Shown here one piece after another: positions 23,515 through 31,336 of a stretch of 64,000 nucleotides of DNA (positions are counted from its first letter, which is position 1; every line of letters begins with the position of its first letter). Under the pieces are notes generated by a model. The model was given only the letters and a program-made list of their open reading frames with translations, made no database searches and had not been told where the DNA came from. The DNA comes from Runella rosea (GTDB lineage: Bacteria; Bacteroidota; Bacteroidia; Cytophagales; Spirosomataceae). The translations under genes were made by a program, and so were the position numbers. The stretch spans positions 5,821,501 through 5,885,500 of the forward strand of contig NZ_CP030850.1 of assembly GCF_003325355.1 (NCBI RefSeq). Direction: 5' to 3'.

Positions 23515-23824
23515 TTGAGCAACCTGTAGGACTGGTGCAGAACAACACTGCGTTACAGAAAGAACACTTTACTGAGGAACATATCCTACTTTAATTATGA
23601 CATTTTGAGGTGGATAAGTGACCGAGTAATAGGAGTTGTAGTCTTAAAGACGCATAAAAATTAGGCATATCTACTGGATTGGCGCTATACTGAGAAACTG
23701 CCTCAGGGGCTAATCGGCAGGGATTTGTTATAATTGTATGCTTTTTATGTGTTGTGATTGATAGCTATATGTTCTTTACAGCAGACAGACAATACAGGTG
23801 TTGTAAAATAAACAAGAAGCGAAA
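23515..23824 (+). other. Intergenic region between LytTR copies 2 and 3 (310 bp)
   Basis: No coding frame and no strong hairpin. It is AT-rich toward the 3' end (TTTGTTATAATTGTATGC around 23725), which could hold the promoter of the next gene. The spacing to a consensus -7 element is not right, so I do not assign one. Confidence 0.4.
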
Positions 23825-24208
23825 ATGAATACTTTTCTCGGGGTTACTCCTTTTGAAAATGTGGTGTATTTGCCGCGTTTTCAAACCAAAAACGGCAACA
23901 ATACGATTGATCCTAAACAGATTTTGTTTTTGGTGGCTCAAGGAAATTATACCCTATTTCACCTAAAAATGGGGGAGCAAGTCTTAACCTCTTTACCGTT
24001 GGGAACGTATGTTTCAACGTTGGAGTGGTATGGGTTTGTTCGTATTCACAAGTCGTATTTAGTAAATTTAGATTGTTTGCAGGAGTGTACAATCCAACGC
24101 TTTAGTATCGTTACTTTCCCCAACGGCGAAGTGGTAGAAATTGCGCGTCGAAGAAGGAATAAATTGAAAAGGTTGTTCGAAATGCATCAAATAATTTTTA
24201 ATCCCTAA
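23825..24208 (+). CDS. LytTR-only DNA-binding regulator (copy 3)
   Basis: A protein of 127 residues with the LytTR core 'PKQILFLVAQGNYTLFHL', 'GFVRIHKSYLVNLDCL' and 'FPNGEVVEIARRRR'. It is more diverged than copies 1 and 2 (for example 'TKNGNNTIDP' for 'TKEGER..D.') but keeps the same compact layout and the MNTFL start of copy 2. The 310-bp spacer suggests its own promoter. The strongly basic C-terminal end fits DNA binding. Confidence 0.87.
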   Translation: MNTFLGVTPFENVVYLPRFQTKNGNNTIDPKQILFLVAQGNYTLFHLKMGEQVLTSLPLGTYVSTLEWYGFVRIHKSYLVNLDCLQECTIQRFSIVTFPNGEVVEIARRRRNKLKRLFEMHQIIFNP

Positions 24209-24319
24209 GACATCTATTGGGGGCCTGATTCGTATGTAGTACTGAAATTGTCTTTTTTTAGAACTTTTTCTTTTTTTAGTGTTTACACATAAAGAGTTAA
24301 GACAAACACACAGTACAGC

Positions 24320-25099
24320 ATGACGCCCATTCAACAACTACAACAAAAAATTGCCCCGATTCGGGAAGAACTGGTCCACCACCCCATTTATAAAAGCGTT
24401 CAGACGATAGAGCAGCTTCGGGTTTTTACCGAAAATCACGTCTTTGCCGTGTGGGATTTTATGTCCCTGTTAAAAGACCTTCAGCAGTCACTTACGTGTG
24501 TTAAGGTGCCCTGGATGCCCGTTGGGAGTGCCAATACGCGTTATTTAATCAATGAAATCGTGATTGGAGAAGAAAGCGACGTGGACGAAAACGGCTTTCG
24601 CATGAGTCACTTTGAACTCTATTTGGCAGCAATGCTCCAAATGGGCGCTGATTCGAGAGCCATTAAAGCCTTGATACAAGGGTTGCAGGAGGGAAAAACG
24701 CTGGTAAATGCACTCTCCGAAACAGGGGCAGTAGCAGGCACGCAGGAATTTGTACGACAAACGTTTGCGTTTATTGCTACTCAAAAACCACACGTGGTGG
24801 CTTCCGTTTTTACGTTTGGGCGGGAGGATTTAATTCCGGATATGTTTTTAGCGTTTATTAACGAATGGAACGGGGAAGATTCGGTGCGCTTAGCCAAATT
24901 TAAGTACTATTTGGAGCGACATATCGAGGTAGATGGCGATCACCACAGCCATTTGGCGATGCAGATGGTGGAAGAACTTTGCGGAACTGACCCTCAAAAG
25001 TGGGAAGAGGCCACAGAAAGTGCCATTGCTGCTCTCAAGAGCCGAATAGCGCTTTGGGATGCCGTGTATGACCAGATTTTAGCCTTGCAATTGGTATAA
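24320..25099 (+). CDS. DUF3050 family protein (haem-oxygenase-like fold)
   Basis: A 259-residue cytoplasmic protein without signal peptide. Hallmarks are 'LVHHPIYKSVQ', 'FTENHVFAVWDFMSLLK', 'RYLINEIVIGEESD' and 'YYLERHIEVDGDHHSHLA', the conserved His/Glu pattern of DUF3050. That family is predicted to share the all-helical fold of haem-oxygenase-like oxidases, so a metal-dependent oxidation is possible but not shown. Length matches the family. The gene stands alone, ending at a bidirectional terminator facing the amidase gene. Confidence 0.85.
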   Translation: MTPIQQLQQKIAPIREELVHHPIYKSVQTIEQLRVFTENHVFAVWDFMSLLKDLQQSLTCVKVPWMPVGSANTRYLINEIVIGEESDVDENGFRMSHFELYLAAMLQMGADSRAIKALIQGLQEGKTLVNALSETGAVAGTQEFVRQTFAFIATQKPHVVASVFTFGREDLIPDMFLAFINEWNGEDSVRLAKFKYYLERHIEVDGDHHSHLAMQMVEELCGTDPQKWEEATESAIAALKSRIALWDAVYDQILALQLV

Positions 25100-25100
25100 A

Positions 25101-25136
25101 ACGAAAAAGGGTTGACATCTGCCAACCCTTTTTCGT
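25101..25136. terminator. Bidirectional intrinsic terminator
   Basis: ACGAAAAAGGGTTG (25101-25114) and CAACCCTTTTTCGT (25123-25136) form a perfect 14-bp stem with an 8-base loop. A-rich and T-rich feet on both sides suit termination of the convergent DUF3050 and amidase genes. Confidence 0.85.
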
Positions 25137-25146
25137 CTACATAACT

Positions 25147-26811
25147 TTAAATGTTGGGATGTTTCTTGTGCCAAAAAGTGGCATCCTGATATACTTTAGC
25201 CACGGCCAATAATTTAGCTTCGTTGTACAATTGCGCGGTAAAGGTGATGCTCGTGGGCATTCCGTTACGGTTAAATCCATTGGGCAAACAAATGCTGGGG
25301 TGGCCCGATAAGTTGGTGTAAGTAAGGTTGCCGCCCGCATAAGTGGGCGTGATGTACACCTCAATTTGTTCTTTTTTCAGCACTTGGTACAAATCCTGAA
25401 TCATTTTGGTTCGTACACGCTGCGCCTGCACATACTCAATGGCGGGGATATACCGCGCCGAGCGAAACTCATTGGGCCACGCATTTTTGATTTGACGCAC
25501 CATTTGGTCGTCTTTGTTGGTGAGGGTCAGTTCGTCAAAAGCGGCCCCACCTTCAACGCCAATGGTGATGGTCAAATCACCCACGGGGTAGGACGGAAGC
25601 TCAAACGGAACTAGCTCGGCTCCCAGTTCGCGTAGTTTGACCAAAGTAACCGAGTCGTTGGCTCGGTTGGCATAGTTGGATTCAAAGCTCTTTTTCAGAT
25701 ACCCGATGCGCGTTCCTTTTAAGGTTTTTAACGGCTCATAATTAAAGGGTACATCTCGAACGGTAGCATCCTGACCATCGGGACCTTGGATGGCGTTGAA
25801 TATCAGCGCACAATCTTCTACGGAGCGGGTCATGGGGCCTATTTTGTCCATACTCCAGCTTAGGGCCATGGCACCAAAGCGGCTCACCCGCCCAAAGGTA
25901 GGGCGAAGTCCAGTGACCCCGTTGACGGTGGAAGGGGATACAATCGAACCGAGGGTTTCGGTGCCGATGGCAAAGGGTAAACAACCTGCTGAAACTGCTG
26001 AGCCAGAACCCGCCGAAGAGCCGCTGGCGCCCGTTTGCGTGTTCCAGGGGTTGCGGGTCTTGCCGCCAAACCATACATCTCCCATTGCAAATTCACCCAC
26101 CGACATTTTGGCCACTAACACAGCCCCCGCTTTTTCGAGCTTTTGGATGACGGTAGCGTCGTAGGGAAGCTGCTGATTTTTGTAAATATTAGAGCCCCAG
26201 GTGGTAGGGTGGCCTTTTTTTGCCAATAAATCCTTGGCTCCGTAAGGAATGCCGTGCAACGGGCCCCGGTAAGTGCCGGCTTTGAGTTCGGCATCGGCGC
26301 GGGCGGCTTGGGCCAACGCTAACTCTTCCGTGAGTGTAATCACGTTAAGGAGTGTGGGGCTGTATTTTTTGAGACGCTCCAGAAAAAAACGCGTGAGTTC
26401 CACGGAAGAAATTTGTTTTGTTCGAATCAATTCCCCTAGCTCTGCCACCGTATAATACGCCAGACTATCGCGCACTGCTGGTAAAGCCACCTTGCCTAAT
26501 AGGCTGGCTTTAAACGGTTTCTTTACTTTTTCAAACGCAAAGCCTGCGGGTACGGGATCAAAAAGAAGGGCGGGTGCAACGTCGTTGGTCAACGTAATTT
26601 TACGAACCCGTTCGAACCCTTTCAGCTGGTCGTTGAGATTTTCGAGCATCGAATCACGCTCGGTGGGACTGAATTCAATTCCAAATACTTTGGAAGCATA
26701 ATTGGCAATATCGGTAGTAATGGGTTGGTCGGCTGCTCGGTAGGCTGTTCCTAGAAAAAAACTGCCCACACAGGCAACACAGGCAAAAAGAACGTAAATT
26801 TTTTTTTTCAT
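25147..26811 (-). CDS. Exported amidase-signature hydrolase
   Basis: A 554-residue protein. The N-terminus (MKKKIYVLFACVACVGSFFLG) is a signal peptide or anchor, so it acts outside the cytoplasm. The amidase-signature catalytic triad is visible: Lys ~193 in 'GIPYGAKDLLAKKG', the cis-Ser ~265 in 'TGASGSSAGSGSA', and the nucleophile Ser ~289 in 'GTETLGSI'. The family hydrolyses C-N amide bonds. The substrate cannot be told from sequence; it is not clearly a GatA, since it is exported, stands alone and has an extra ~100-residue N-terminal region. A possible minus-strand promoter (TATATTG) lies ~45 bp upstream of the start. Confidence 0.88.
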   Translation of the reverse strand: MKKKIYVLFACVACVGSFFLGTAYRAADQPITTDIANYASKVFGIEFSPTERDSMLENLNDQLKGFERVRKITLTNDVAPALLFDPVPAGFAFEKVKKPFKASLLGKVALPAVRDSLAYYTVAELGELIRTKQISSVELTRFFLERLKKYSPTLLNVITLTEELALAQAARADAELKAGTYRGPLHGIPYGAKDLLAKKGHPTTWGSNIYKNQQLPYDATVIQKLEKAGAVLVAKMSVGEFAMGDVWFGGKTRNPWNTQTGASGSSAGSGSAVSAGCLPFAIGTETLGSIVSPSTVNGVTGLRPTFGRVSRFGAMALSWSMDKIGPMTRSVEDCALIFNAIQGPDGQDATVRDVPFNYEPLKTLKGTRIGYLKKSFESNYANRANDSVTLVKLRELGAELVPFELPSYPVGDLTITIGVEGGAAFDELTLTNKDDQMVRQIKNAWPNEFRSARYIPAIEYVQAQRVRTKMIQDLYQVLKKEQIEVYITPTYAGGNLTYTNLSGHPSICLPNGFNRNGMPTSITFTAQLYNEAKLLAVAKVYQDATFWHKKHPNI

Positions 26812-26872
26812 GTAAAGTTCTGTTGATGAGTGAATGGAACTAACAATAGTAACAATATAAGGATAGAACGTG

Positions 26873-26902
26873 TTTGCAATTTAAGACAATATTGTATATT
26901 TG
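26873..26902 (+). promoter_or_regulatory. Bacteroidota-type promoter for tRNA-Arg
   Basis: TTTG at 26873-26876, then 18 bases, then TATATTTG at 26895-26902. This matches the Bacteroidota consensus TTTG...TAnnTTTG. It lies ~70 bp upstream of the tRNA. Confidence 0.6.
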
Positions 26903-26972
26903 CAGCCCGTTTGAATGGATTGTCGGCCGTTAGTGATACTGTCAATTAAGTTTAGAACGAAAGACATATTTT

Positions 26973-27044
26973 GCACCCGTAGTTCAATGGATAGAATTGT
27001 GGTTTCCGGTACCATCGATAGGGGTTCGAGTCCCTTCGGGTGCA
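26973..27044 (+). tRNA. tRNA-Arg (anticodon CCG)
   Basis: The acceptor arms GCACCCG (26973-26979) and CGGGTGC (27037-27043) pair perfectly, with discriminator A at 27044. The D arm is GTTC-AATGGATA-GAAT. The anticodon stem GTGGT/ACCAT encloses the loop TTCCGGT, giving anticodon CCG, which reads CGG (Arg). The T arm AGGGG-TTCGAGT-CCCTT is regular. The 3' CCA is not encoded. Confidence 0.95.
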
Positions 27045-27076
27045 CTAAATTGATTCACGGTGATTCGTGGTAGTAT

Positions 27077-27112
27077 AAAAAAGGCCTTAGATTCGTTTCT
27101 AAGGCCTTTTTT
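27077..27112 (+). terminator. Intrinsic terminator after tRNA-Arg
   Basis: AAAAAAGGCCTTAG (27077-27090) and CTAAGGCCTTTTTT (27099-27112) form a 14-bp perfect stem with a T-rich 3' side, 32 bp after the tRNA. Confidence 0.9.
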
Positions 27113-27444
27113 GTTTGGGTCCAGAATCCTTCTTGTTCTTCGAGCTTCGTGGCCTCGCCGTTGCCGTCAGTTTTCTTATTAACTGCCCTGTTTTTTTAGA
27201 TTTTTTGGAGGCGGTCGATGGTTTTACCGAATTATCCTCAGGAGTTCGCTCCAGAGCTACATCCTAATGGTATGCGCGTTAGTGTGACAGTCGTTGGCTA
27301 AGTGAGGCTAAATGATCTTTGTGGTCAAAGTGCAAAATTCTGAGGAAGTCATCATAAATAATAAAAAATAGCCCACGATAAAAACGACGGGATTGCCTTT
27401 TAGAAAGATAACGAATAGTATAAATCTTTCTGAGGGCTCGTAAA
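27113..27444 (+). other. Intergenic region before the sulfatase (332 bp), with a 27-codon remnant
   Basis: At 27218-27301 a short frame starts at ATG, reads 'MVLPNYPQEF' and ends 'MRVSVTVVG' before a stop. It resembles the C-terminal end of small Bacteroidota proteins finishing in 'LP.N.P..F...G..V.V.G', so it may be the tail of a decayed gene. The rest, up to the sulfatase, is AT-rich leader without a clear promoter. Confidence 0.35.
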
Positions 27445-28824
27445 ATGAATAAATCAGCGATTTTGTCGATTGTGGCTGCAGTGGGCTTTTTGTTGAGTCA
27501 ACAAAGTGTTGCCCAAACCAAGCGGCCCAATATCATCTTCATTTTGGCCGACGATTTGGCACAGGCAGATTTGGGGTGCTACGGTAATCCCTTTAATGAA
27601 ACCCCCAATATTGACCGAATTGCCAAAAGCGGTATTAAATTCACCCAAAGTTATTCGGCTTGTCCTGTGTGCTCACCTTCACGGGCCGCTATCATGACTG
27701 GCAAGCATCCTGCTCGACTCAAACTGACCAATTTTTTGGTGGGCGAGCGTACAGATTCATTGTCGCCGCTGTTGCCTGCCAAATGGACAAAGTACCTTGG
27801 AGCATCAGAGCTCACCTTGGCCGAAAGACTCAAAACCCAAGGCTATCGTACTGGCTTTGTGGGGAAATGGCACCTGGGCGGTGGTGATTCGTTGGCTCCC
27901 TGGGGGCAGGGGTTTGATTATTCCCGAATGATTGGTAAAAATGGACTGGATTACTACAATTACGGTATCTACGAAGATAATTTCCAAAAAACGTTTGAAG
28001 ACAAAGGAACTACTTACTTGACCGATAAACTCACGGATTACGCCCTTGATTTTGTCAAAAAATCGGATAAAAACCAGCCTTTTTTCCTTTACCTCTGCTA
28101 TTCGGCACCGCACGTATTTCTGATTCCCCGGGGCGATAAAGTGAGCAAATACCTAAAAAAATACGAGAAATTCCAAGGCAAGTATAACCCCTATTACGCC
28201 GCGATGATTGAAAGCATGGACGATGGTGTCGGCGAAATTATGAAGGTGCTGGAGGCGCAAGGGTTGGCCGAAAACACCCTCATTATTTTTACTTCCGACA
28301 ATGGTGGCGTGGGAATTCCTGAGCTTGGGCCCATTCCTACTACGGCGGGTAACCTGCGTAAATGGAAAGGATTTACCTACGAAGGTGGTATTCGGGTTCC
28401 TACTCTTATTTCGTGGAAAGGCACCCTGCCAGCCGCGCAGACTTGTGACCGGTATTTTATCAATACGGATTATACGCCCACGCTGCTGGAAATGCTAGGG
28501 CAGGAATCGAACGTATCTCCTGACGCCAAAAGTTTTTATGCCCTGCTCAAAAACCCCAAAGCCGCGTTTGACAGGGGATTAATTTTTTGGCATTATCCGC
28601 ATTTTAGCAATCAACTGAGTCGACCGTCGGGGGCGGTGCGGTTAGGAGATTGGAAGTTGGTAAAAAGCTACGAAACCAACGAAACGGCGCTGTTTAACCT
28701 CAGAAATGATGAATCCGAAACCACTGATGTCAGTAAAGCGAACCCTGATAAAGCCAAGGAATTACACCAAAAGTTGACTGAGTGGCTGACGAAGATTGAT
28801 GCCAACATGCCAATAAGAAAATGA
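27445..28824 (+). CDS. Secreted sulfatase (arylsulfatase A-like)
   Basis: A 459-residue protein with a signal peptide (cleavage near 'SVAQ'). Right after it comes 'RPNIIFILADDL', the N-terminal metal-binding Asp pair of sulfatases. The formylglycine site is Cys ~76 in 'CSPSRAAIMTG', the Cys-type C-x-P-S-R motif. 'GKWHLGG' and 'FTSDNGG' add further active-site residues. It cleaves sulfate esters outside the cytoplasm, probably from sulfated glycans. The Cys must be matured by a formylglycine-generating enzyme or an anaerobic maturase, and neither is visible nearby. It stands alone, not in a polysaccharide locus. Confidence 0.92.
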   Translation: MNKSAILSIVAAVGFLLSQQSVAQTKRPNIIFILADDLAQADLGCYGNPFNETPNIDRIAKSGIKFTQSYSACPVCSPSRAAIMTGKHPARLKLTNFLVGERTDSLSPLLPAKWTKYLGASELTLAERLKTQGYRTGFVGKWHLGGGDSLAPWGQGFDYSRMIGKNGLDYYNYGIYEDNFQKTFEDKGTTYLTDKLTDYALDFVKKSDKNQPFFLYLCYSAPHVFLIPRGDKVSKYLKKYEKFQGKYNPYYAAMIESMDDGVGEIMKVLEAQGLAENTLIIFTSDNGGVGIPELGPIPTTAGNLRKWKGFTYEGGIRVPTLISWKGTLPAAQTCDRYFINTDYTPTLLEMLGQESNVSPDAKSFYALLKNPKAAFDRGLIFWHYPHFSNQLSRPSGAVRLGDWKLVKSYETNETALFNLRNDESETTDVSKANPDKAKELHQKLTEWLTKIDANMPIRK

Positions 28825-28967
28825 GTCGTTTTTCTGTTATTCGTTGTTATGTTTGGAATCGGCTTGGTAGGTATTGCCGTAACTCGTCAAAACCTTTGCT
28901 TTTTCGTCAAATCACTTTTTTTCAGTCCCTGAAAGAGGTAATTTTACGGGAAATGATTCAATGAGTT

Positions 28968-29618
28968 ATGTCAATTGCCGAGAATATACAACGAATCAAG
29001 GCGGAGATTGCCCCCAAGGCCCGCCTGATTGCCGTCACCAAAACCAAGCCTGTCGAAATGCTCATGGAAGCATACGAGGCTGGATTTAAGCGCTACGGAG
29101 AAAACAAGGTGCAGGAAATGGTGACCAAATACGAACAAATGCCCAAAGACATTGAATGGCATTTGATTGGGCATTTGCAAACCAACAAAGTGAAGTACAT
29201 TGCGCCGTTTGTGGCCATGATTCACTCGGTCGATAGCTTCAAATTGTTACAAGAAATCAATAAACAGGCGGCAAAAAATAACCGTGTGATTGACTGCTTG
29301 CTTCAGATTTTTATCGCCCAAGAAGAAACGAAATTTGGCCTTTCGGCAGAAGAAGCCAACGAATTGCTGGCGTCGGATGAATTTAAGGCTTTGGAAAATA
29401 TACGCATTGTGGGACTCATGGGGATGGCTTCCAACACCGAAAATGAAGACCAAGTTCGTCAGGAATTTAAGGGATTAAAGCAGTTTTTTGATAGCCTTCA
29501 GGCGGCTCATCCTTCCATGATAGAATTGTCGATGGGTATGAGTGGCGACTATCTCCTCGCCGTAGAAGAAGGTAGCACGCTGGTGCGCGTGGGCAGCGCT
29601 ATTTTTGGTTCAAGATAA
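28968..29618 (+). CDS. yggS: YggS/PROSC family pyridoxal-phosphate homeostasis protein
   Basis: A 216-residue cytoplasmic protein that covers the whole family length. PLP-binding Lys ~25 is in 'LIAVTKTKP'. Other hallmarks are 'YGENKVQE', 'WHLIGHLQTNKVK', 'ETKFGLS', 'GLMGMAS' and the phosphate-binding end 'LSMGMSGDY...VRVGSAIFG'. The family binds PLP on a TIM barrel and buffers its level; it has no known catalytic turnover. A TAATTTTA element at 28939 could be the -7 part of its promoter. It converges on the cupin gene. Confidence 0.95.
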   Translation: MSIAENIQRIKAEIAPKARLIAVTKTKPVEMLMEAYEAGFKRYGENKVQEMVTKYEQMPKDIEWHLIGHLQTNKVKYIAPFVAMIHSVDSFKLLQEINKQAAKNNRVIDCLLQIFIAQEETKFGLSAEEANELLASDEFKALENIRIVGLMGMASNTENEDQVRQEFKGLKQFFDSLQAAHPSMIELSMGMSGDYLLAVEEGSTLVRVGSAIFGSR

Positions 29619-29673
29619 ATTTTCCGTCAGACGGGTATGTTTTGAGTAATTGTACCTGTCCGACGGTTAGAAT

Positions 29674-30000
29674 TTATTCTTCAACTACAACGGGGCCAAA
29701 AAACAGTACCCAAGTCGAAAAATTTTCACTAAATGTGGTGAATTTGTGGGCGGTGTAGGCGGGTACAAATAAAAAGTCACCCGTTTTAACGTCGGTGGTT
29801 TTGCCTTCCAATTCAAAAGTAGCCTCGCCGGTGGCAATAATATACACCTCGTCGCGGTCGTGCGGGGTTTGCTTATCGACAAGATGAGGTTTATACATCT
29901 CTACTTCTAACGTACCGTTTTGAAAAAGCAACAAGAACTCTTTGTTGTGTTGGCTTAGCTTTTCGGTGGCATCGGCGAGGCTTACTTTGTGAGAAAACAT
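29674..30000 (-). CDS. Small cupin protein
   Basis: A 108-residue single-domain cupin. The first motif is 'PHDRDEVYIIATGEATFELEG' in style (His, Asp, Glu ligands near residues 47-51) and the second 'GDFLFVPAYTAHKF' (Pro and His). It probably binds a metal ion; the reaction is unknown. It is the last gene of a three-gene minus-strand operon, 29 bp after the DinB-like gene. Confidence 0.85.
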   Translation of the reverse strand: MFSHKVSLADATEKLSQHNKEFLLLFQNGTLEVEMYKPHLVDKQTPHDRDEVYIIATGEATFELEGKTTDVKTGDFLFVPAYTAHKFTTFSENFSTWVLFFGPVVVEE

Positions 30001-30029
30001 GGCTGTACAGGTTAAAATAATGTTGAAAT

Positions 30030-30557
30030 CTACGCCTGAATCAAGGGGAAATAACGCTCTTTCAGCACTTTCAAGTGGTGAATCGGGTGGCCAATCAGCA
30101 CAAATCCTAACGCCAACGGACTGATGCGTTGGTTGAAACTAATGCCTTCGCGGTGCAACATTTCGGGGCTGAAACTTTTGAAAAGAGCAATCGTGGATTG
30201 ACGCACCAACAAGAATTCCTCCAATAAATCGTCAATGCTGCGTTGGTTGGCCGTGGTATTGGCCCCAAACAACTCTTCATCGTAACCGGGAAGCGCAGTT
30301 TTGTCATTGCGGGCAAAGCGCATGGCGCGGTACGACATAATGCGCTCGTTGTCAATGAGATGTTGTAGGATGTCTTTAGCGGTCCACTTGCCTGGAGCAT
30401 ACACTTGGTCGCCTAGTTGAAGCATGGCCTGTCGGATGGCCTCGTCGTGGTACAGCTTGGCCGTTTGTTGGAGTCCTTCCACCACGTCGATGTCGTCGGC
30501 GAGCAGGATATAACGGTCAAAAAATTGGGGCATGTGCTGAATATCAGAACGTTTCAT
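30030..30557 (-). CDS. DinB-like four-helix protein
   Basis: A 175-residue protein of the DinB/YfiT type. 'YAPGKWTAKDILQHLIDNE' carries the first His, and 'GHPIHHLKVLKERY' near the C-terminus the other two metal-binding His residues. Many members are thiol-dependent transferases or are of unknown function. It is spaced 28 bp after the FMN-reductase-like gene and 29 bp before the cupin gene, so the three are probably one transcript. Confidence 0.87.
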   Translation of the reverse strand: MKRSDIQHMPQFFDRYILLADDIDVVEGLQQTAKLYHDEAIRQAMLQLGDQVYAPGKWTAKDILQHLIDNERIMSYRAMRFARNDKTALPGYDEELFGANTTANQRSIDDLLEEFLLVRQSTIALFKSFSPEMLHREGISFNQRISPLALGFVLIGHPIHHLKVLKERYFPLIQA

Positions 30558-30585
30558 GTTGATTGATTATCCCTGTTTGTAACAT

Positions 30586-31221
30586 TTATGATAAATGACT
30601 CAGATGCTCAGGCAAAGGTACATTTTTACTGAAATCATCCGCAACGGGAGTCCCTCGACCGCTCCGCAACGGAATCAAGCCCGACCAAATCGGTAAGTCC
30701 AAATCCTCTTTTTCGTCGTTGGGCATTCCAGTGCGGGTTTTGGCCGACGCTTCCTCAATTTTGAAACCTAAAACGGTTGTTTTTCTTACTTCGCTTTCGG
30801 TCATGGGGCGGAGATAATCCCAACTATTCGGGACTATTTTTTCGGTAATCCATTTCAGCGTTTCTACTTTTCTATTGTATTCTTCAATTTTTTCAGCGTT
30901 AGAAAACAAGATAACCGAACGATAATTAACGGAGTGACTAAAGGCCGATTTTGCCACCACGAGCGCATCGGTCAGCATCACCGTAATACACACGGGAATT
31001 CCTTTTTCGATTTCACGAATGAAATGACTACCCACCGAACCGTGCAAGTAAAGTACGTTTTCGTAGCGGGCAAAGGCCGTGGGAATGGAAAATGGTTGGC
31101 CATTGATGACACAACTGACGGTGCAAAAAAGCGCTTCGTCCAGAATGGAATAAACGGTTGCTTCATCATAATGAGCGCGTTTGGCCGAGCGACTTGGGAT
31201 GGTACGGGGAGTGGGCTGCAT
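30586..31221 (-). CDS. Pyridoxamine 5'-phosphate oxidase-like flavin protein (NimA type)
   Basis: A 211-residue protein with the split-barrel FMN-binding fold. The N-terminal part reads 'ILDEALFCTVSCVINGQPFSIPTAFARYENVLYLHGS', typical of NimA/PNPOx-like proteins, with 'SHSVNYRSVILFSNAE' further on. Such proteins reduce small molecules with FMN, or bind flavin or haem; substrate not predictable. First gene of a three-gene operon. The promoter region overlaps that of the divergent M20 peptidase. Confidence 0.85.
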   Translation of the reverse strand: MQPTPRTIPSRSAKRAHYDEATVYSILDEALFCTVSCVINGQPFSIPTAFARYENVLYLHGSVGSHFIREIEKGIPVCITVMLTDALVVAKSAFSHSVNYRSVILFSNAEKIEEYNRKVETLKWITEKIVPNSWDYLRPMTESEVRKTTVLGFKIEEASAKTRTGMPNDEKEDLDLPIWSGLIPLRSGRGTPVADDFSKNVPLPEHLSHLS

Positions 31222-31231
31222 GGGTTGGATA

Positions 31232-31263
31232 TTTGGCTTTTTTTTGACAAAATTATATCTTTA
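31232..31263 (+). promoter_or_regulatory. Promoter candidate for the M20 peptidase gene
   Basis: TTTG (31232-31235), 20 bases, TATCTTTA (31256-31263): one mismatch to TAnnTTTG with consensus spacing. It lies ~73 bp upstream of the ATG at 31337. Confidence 0.5.
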
Positions 31264-31336
31264 CTGGATTGCTATACGTGTCCACTTTTGACAAACTGAG
31301 TAGTCCACTTCTTTTACCTAAAACTAAAAACCAACG

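Noticed and set aside
27445-28824. Polysaccharide-utilisation locus around the sulfatase
   Set aside because: No SusC/SusD pair, glycosidase or sensor next to it; the neighbours are a tRNA and yggS.
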